This document shows, one piece after another, positions 60,591-64,000 of a DNA stretch of 64,000 nt. Each line of letters starts with the position of its first letter. Positions within the stretch are counted from its first letter, which is position 1. Made by a program: the position numbers and the translations under genes. Source of the DNA: Conchocele bisecta. Lineage: Eukaryota > Mollusca > Bivalvia > Lucinida > Thyasiridae. The DNA lies in contig CM055279.1 in assembly GCA_029237695.1 (NCBI GenBank), positions 3,242,323 through 3,306,322 of the forward strand, read 5' to 3'. The notes under the pieces were generated by a model that saw only the letters and a list, made by a program, of their open reading frames with translations, was not told the DNA's origin and did no database searches.

Positions 60591-60890
60591 GTCTGCCAGT
60601 CAGCCAATCAATCTACAACCAACCAACCACCAACCACCAAAACCCACACTCGCACCAACCAAACAACAAACCAACCAACCACTCATCCAAAAATCCACTA
60701 ACAAAAACCATCCAGCCAACCAACCCAACCCAAACCCAACCAACCCAACCCAACAACCAACCAACCAACCAACCAACCAACCAACAATCCAACCAACCAA
60801 CCATCCAACCAACCCAACCCACCCATCCAACCAACCAACCAACCAACCAAACCAACCAACCAACCAACCAACCAACCGTGTGCCAGCACG
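60591..60890 (+). repeat. (CCAA)n microsatellite before the last exon
   Basis: About 300 bp of ccaa and cccaa units ending 10 bp before the acceptor of exon 60901-61083. Minus-strand translation gives VGWLVGW-type frames, which are artefacts. Confidence 0.88.
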
Positions 60891-60900
60891 ACCCCTACAG

Positions 60901-61083
60901 ATGACATTGCGACCCCGTCTCCGACCTTCTCAAGTCGACCTTCACAGATCCCCGGCCCGCCAACGCGCAACAAGGGCCGACAGTTACCCCCGATTGGCAA
61001 GGTTACCGGGGGTGGTCGGACAACCCCGACCGGACATGGAGCCAGGAATAGAAGCTCGGTTTCTTGATGATTGGTGGAGATAG
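60901..61083 (+). CDS. SFI1: SFI1-like terminal exon
   Basis: Acceptor cgacccctacag|a directly behind ~300 bp of (CCAA)n. The phase-0 entry expected from the previous exon gives 60 residues, MTLRPRLRPSQVDL through DMEPGIEARFLDDWWR, then TAG at 61081-61083. The tail is Arg/Pro-rich and likely disordered. A second frame through the same bases reads STTPTDDIATPSPTFSS and ends at a TGA; it also resembles a disordered tail but does not fit phase 0 with this acceptor. No clear poly(A) signal could be assigned. Confidence 0.62.
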   Translation: MTLRPRLRPSQVDLHRSPARQRATRADSYPRLARLPGVVGQPRPDMEPGIEARFLDDWWR

Positions 61084-61976
61084 ATCTGTTATTGTGAACA
61101 AGATTAGATCAAATCTAAACTGCAAACAATGAATTATGTGTCGGGAATAACGTGTTTTCAGTGAAATTCCCATGAAAAAGGAAGGGCCAGTGGACGAAGG
61201 GAGCTAACTCACTGATGGAGTTAGTCCCTTTCTTCCACTGACCCATTCAGTTTGAAAATATAAAGTTAGATTTGTCATGTTGAATGAGATTGGACCAGAT
61301 CTAAATTAACTACATACAATTGTGCATCAATTGTGATTGAAAATCCCATTGACATCCAAGGTCAAGGTCACAATGTTAGTGCCGTCACAAACTTAACATG
61401 GGGTGAAATTTGTTCGATCCAATCAAAACTAACTTCAGTGATTTATCAGAACTGACTGAAAACCATATTGTCAATATTTCCAATCAGTGTAGATCTCAAT
61501 GATCTGACTCGTAATTAGCCATCCCATTAGGAGCTACAGTGTTTGATAAGTTTCCCAGTTTTCCCATTTTTATAAAAGTATCCTTATTCTGTTTTAATGA
61601 TGACAAAATAATAGATCACCCATTCCACTTGCTTAATAGTTTTTATCTTGCTGGGATATAATAGAAACATATGATGGAGTCTATGGGATTTTGTTTCATG
61701 TTGCGTTGATTGTGGCAAGTCCATGTGCGATACATTATATGAATATAAATATTCTTTCATCATACCTGAGTTGAGTTGAACGTATGGCCTAGTGATCACA
61801 ATGGCATCTGTGCATCTGTCCGTCTATGTATTTGTCCTAGCATGCATGTGTCACTGTCTGGTGATTAGAGTCACTTAAAGTTATTTATAATTCACAAAAT
61901 ATGTGCAAAGTAGAGATTGCAAATGCTATTGTATAGAACATTACAGACCTCAAGAATACAGTAGAACCTGTAACCA
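61084..61976. other. Downstream sequence with a 26-bp stem hairpin
   Basis: 61184-61244 forms a strong hairpin: gggccagtggacgaagggag pairs with ctttcttccactgaccc, with gctaactc/gagttag at the tip. ccaaggtcaaggtcacaatg occurs at about 61358. The 3' UTR must start here, but no clear poly(A) signal could be tied to it. Confidence 0.5.
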
Positions 61977-62219
61977 GGGGCCCGTTTCACTAAACTTTGT
62001 ACGACAAAAATGTTCGTAAGTGCAAGTCTAGGATCGTCTGTAAATTTCAATTGATGTATTTGCATTTATTGAGCTTAGGCTGCATATGCAGCCTATGCTC
62101 AATAAATGTAAATCCACTGGATGTTCACAAGAAAACATTGTTAATGTGAAATGTACAGACTATCGTAATTGTGCGCTTACGAACATTTTAGACGTACGAA
62201 GTTTCGTGAAACGGGCCCC
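61977..62219. mobile_element. Palindromic MITE (GGGGC[C/T]CGT...CGTACGAAGTTT family)
   Basis: Starts ggggcccgtttcactaaact and ends gtttcgtgaaacgggcccc, with a central palindrome ggctgcatatgcagcc. Same family as 22168-22398 and more perfect. Confidence 0.85.
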
Positions 62220-62925
62220 AGACTCGCGTGTGGCTCTGACTGGAAAAATGGGTCATATGGGTTTTGCCATCAGTGTAAGTCTAGATCGGCATAATTTCTC
62301 CAGCAGTGGGTGGCAGGTGGGAGCATGAGATGGGTAATTTAACGATCGGGATTCAACCTAACTGGAATCCCGAACAGAGACCTGGTTTGGCCCTCATGTA
62401 TTTCTTTGGCAATCGTGTATGTGAGGGTTTAATCTGGTTATACCCATGTATGAGTGATATGTTTATTCGTAATCCTATTATTTTTAGGGAAAGGGGTCAA
62501 GTGACTTTGGTGTGGTATTGACCTGGCACCAGGTCAGTTGATTCTAATTTCAGGGCTGAATATTTAATTTAAATGACCTTAGCTGTTGATAGGCTGTATA
62601 CACCAATAAATCAAATAATTTCTCCAGTCACAGCCACATGCACAGACGGGACCTTGGTTTGAAGTCCCAATGCAAAAACCAGTGGCACACAGAAGATACG
62701 GACGAGCCTATATCTCTCTGATCATGGTCTTCTGTTGTTAAAACCTTTTCACCTTTGATGGTGTAGTATTCAGGGTGTGGGATCACGTGGTTTCCGATTA
62801 CGTCACGTCGGAAAACGTCGTTCGAAAGTTTTTGGAAACCACGCGATCCCAATCCCTGGTATTATAAGATTGTACCTACAAAAATAACTGAAGATGCCAT
62901 ATGCAGAAATTCCAGATAAGTTCTG
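62220..62925 (+). mobile_element. SINE and a hairpin element
   Basis: About 62330-62610 is a SINE with cctggtttggccctcatg, gacctggcaccaggtcag and tagctgttgataggctg. About 62776-62853 is an imperfect palindrome: gggatcacgtggtttcc against ggaaaccacgcgatccc. No gene is recognised. Confidence 0.6.
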
Positions 62926-63305
62926 TATCTAAAGAGTCTTATACCCCCAGATTTCAAATTCAATGCGTATTTTACTTTTACAAATGTAGTATTGATTTTC
63001 TTCCTTTTTAAATAGGGAACAAATGATAAAAATAAAAAAAAAAAAAAAAAAAAAAATTCACTTTTTTTGCTTTTAGCAGCTCAACATAGTACATTTTCCA
63101 CTTTATTACAGTATTTTCACTACGTTAAACACCAATAAACAAACAAACACACAAACAAACAAACAAACACTACTTAATTTGAAAATCGATGCGTATTTTC
63201 ACATTGCTGTGAGTATTTTGTACTTCCACTTTTGATAATCAATGCGTATTCTGCTAAAATAAGAAGTGCATAAAATACGCCAATACGCACCTTATCTGGA
63301 GCTAT
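62926..63305 (-). mobile_element. Inverted-repeat element with a nested SINE tail
   Basis: Reversed counterpart of 8890-9140 (atacccccagatttcaaatt, aatgcgtattttacttttac, cgcaccttatctggagct). It is interrupted around 63121-63170 by ttaaacaccaataaacaaac and an (ACAA)n tail, and has a ~25-bp poly(A) run near 63030. Confidence 0.6.
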
Positions 63306-63569
63306 GGCTCTATGTTGTCACATTGTGACCCCATTCATTCCAGTTGCAAGCATTTCATTGGATGCTAACCGAATATACTGCTGTACCCTAGTCATTTCTA
63401 TATACAACTATATCACATATTTATTTGTACAGATGTATAGGTGTGTAATTATATTCAGCGTGTAGTAGTTACACAGTATTATGCTACGTGTGTGTTTTTA
63501 TAGGCATTGTGTGGTTTGTAGACCCGTTTCAAATGGTATAGATGGTCAAATGTTTTTTACCATACCACA

Positions 63570-64000
63570 ATAATAGAAGGTCATGTGACACAAGATCATG
63601 ATGTTTATTATGTGTGTTATGTGGGTGTGTAGATACCCATTGCAAATTGTATACACTTGTCAAATGTTTTTCCTTCTCACAATAAATAGAAGGCCATGTG
63701 ACACAAGATCATGATGTTTATTATGCGTGTTATGTGGGTGTGTAGATACCCATTGCAAATTGTATACACTTGTCAAATGTTTTTCCTTCCCACAATAAAT
63801 AGAAGGCCATGTGGCACAAGATCATGATGTTTATTATGCGTGTTATGTGGGTGTGTAGATATCCATTGCAAATTGTATACAATTGTCAAATGTTTTTCCT
63901 TCCCACAATAAATAGAAGGTCATGTGACACAAGATCATGATGTTTATTATGCGTGTTATGTGGGTGTGTAGATACCCATTGCAAATTGTATACAATTGTC
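63570..64000 (+). repeat. 113-bp tandem repeat running off the window
   Basis: Units with agaaggccatgtgacacaag, atcatgatgtttattatgcg and gtgtgtagatacccattgca; period 113 measured between 63688 and 63801. About four units are visible and the array continues past the right edge. Confidence 0.88.

Larger units (their letters stand above)
7525..61083 (+). other. SFI1: SFI1-like centrin-binding repeat gene, 17 visible exons, 5' end missing
   Basis: Seventeen short exons on one strand encode a basic, helix-rich protein with recurring Trp/Phe repeats such as FRAW, FRTW, FRQW, FEKW and YHWR, spaced about 20-40 residues apart. This is the hallmark of SFI1, the filamentous centrin-binding protein of centrosomes and basal bodies. 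Visible exons plus the displaced one sum to about 920 codons. Vertebrate SFI1 is longer, so N-terminal exons are probably missing upstream of 7525. Splice sites are GT-AG and phases agree throughout except at 37786/40445. The exons are separated by very repeat-rich introns, the largest being 15 kb of satellite. Two lesions (TAG at 9579, one missing exon) mean this copy as assembled cannot encode a full protein. Another W-repeat protein is possible but less likely. Confidence 0.82.

Overview
The window is nuclear DNA from an animal, most likely a bivalve or other mollusc. Evidence for this: split genes with GT-AG introns, tRNA-derived SINEs, many (CCGT)n-bearing elements of the type common in bivalve genomes, and elements built around ~160-bp tandem units. 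There is no bacterial gene organisation. The species cannot be named from the sequence.

One host gene can be read: an SFI1-like centrin-binding repeat protein on the + strand. I traced 17 exons from 7525 to 61083 (7525-7697, 9559-9748, 20524-20584, 21923-22132, 23065-23208, 23646-23848, 25425-25515, 26715-26832, 27722-27866, 29678-29768, 30665-30835, 31703-31916, 37642-37786, 40445-40593, 44681-44816, 45507-45617, 60901-61083). Intron phases agree at every junction except 37786/40445, where one exon is missing. The 5' end of the gene is not visible: it lies in or beyond the gap, or was displaced. Two lesions stand out: an in-frame TAG at 9579-9581, and the missing exon. That exon survives, with the required phases, on the minus strand at 2717-2945.

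Layout. 1-6665 is a diverged, inverted copy of 35907-41030 and abuts a run of exactly 500 N (6666-7165); this looks like an alternative haplotype contig scaffolded next to the primary copy. 7166-10380 holds the first two visible exons, a SINE and inverted-repeat elements. 10384-18314 is a 7.9-kb DNA transposon with ~170-bp terminal inverted repeats, a 3-bp target duplication and a broken coding region with XPG/FEN1-like nuclease motifs and a Cys-rich tail (Academ-like). 18434-20050 is a non-autonomous element of the AGCTC[A/G]CCTG ... CTCTTGTT family. 20100-31916 is the exon-dense middle of the gene, crowded with short tandem arrays, SINEs and MITEs. 32384-36756 is a 4.4-kb composite element carrying a ~166-bp satellite. 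37000-41030 is the primary counterpart of the inverted copy. 41655-44615 is a ~38-bp repeat array. 45700-60094 is a 14.4-kb array of a 106-bp satellite whose middle is full of indels. 60901-61083 is the last exon, and the remainder is repeats.

A recurring theme is that pieces of the gene's own exon/intron junctions have been duplicated, singly or in tandem, beside the authentic junction at five places. Several acceptors also sit directly behind (CCAA)n/(ATCA)n microsatellites. All calls come from reading the sequence by eye; no alignment or database search was run.
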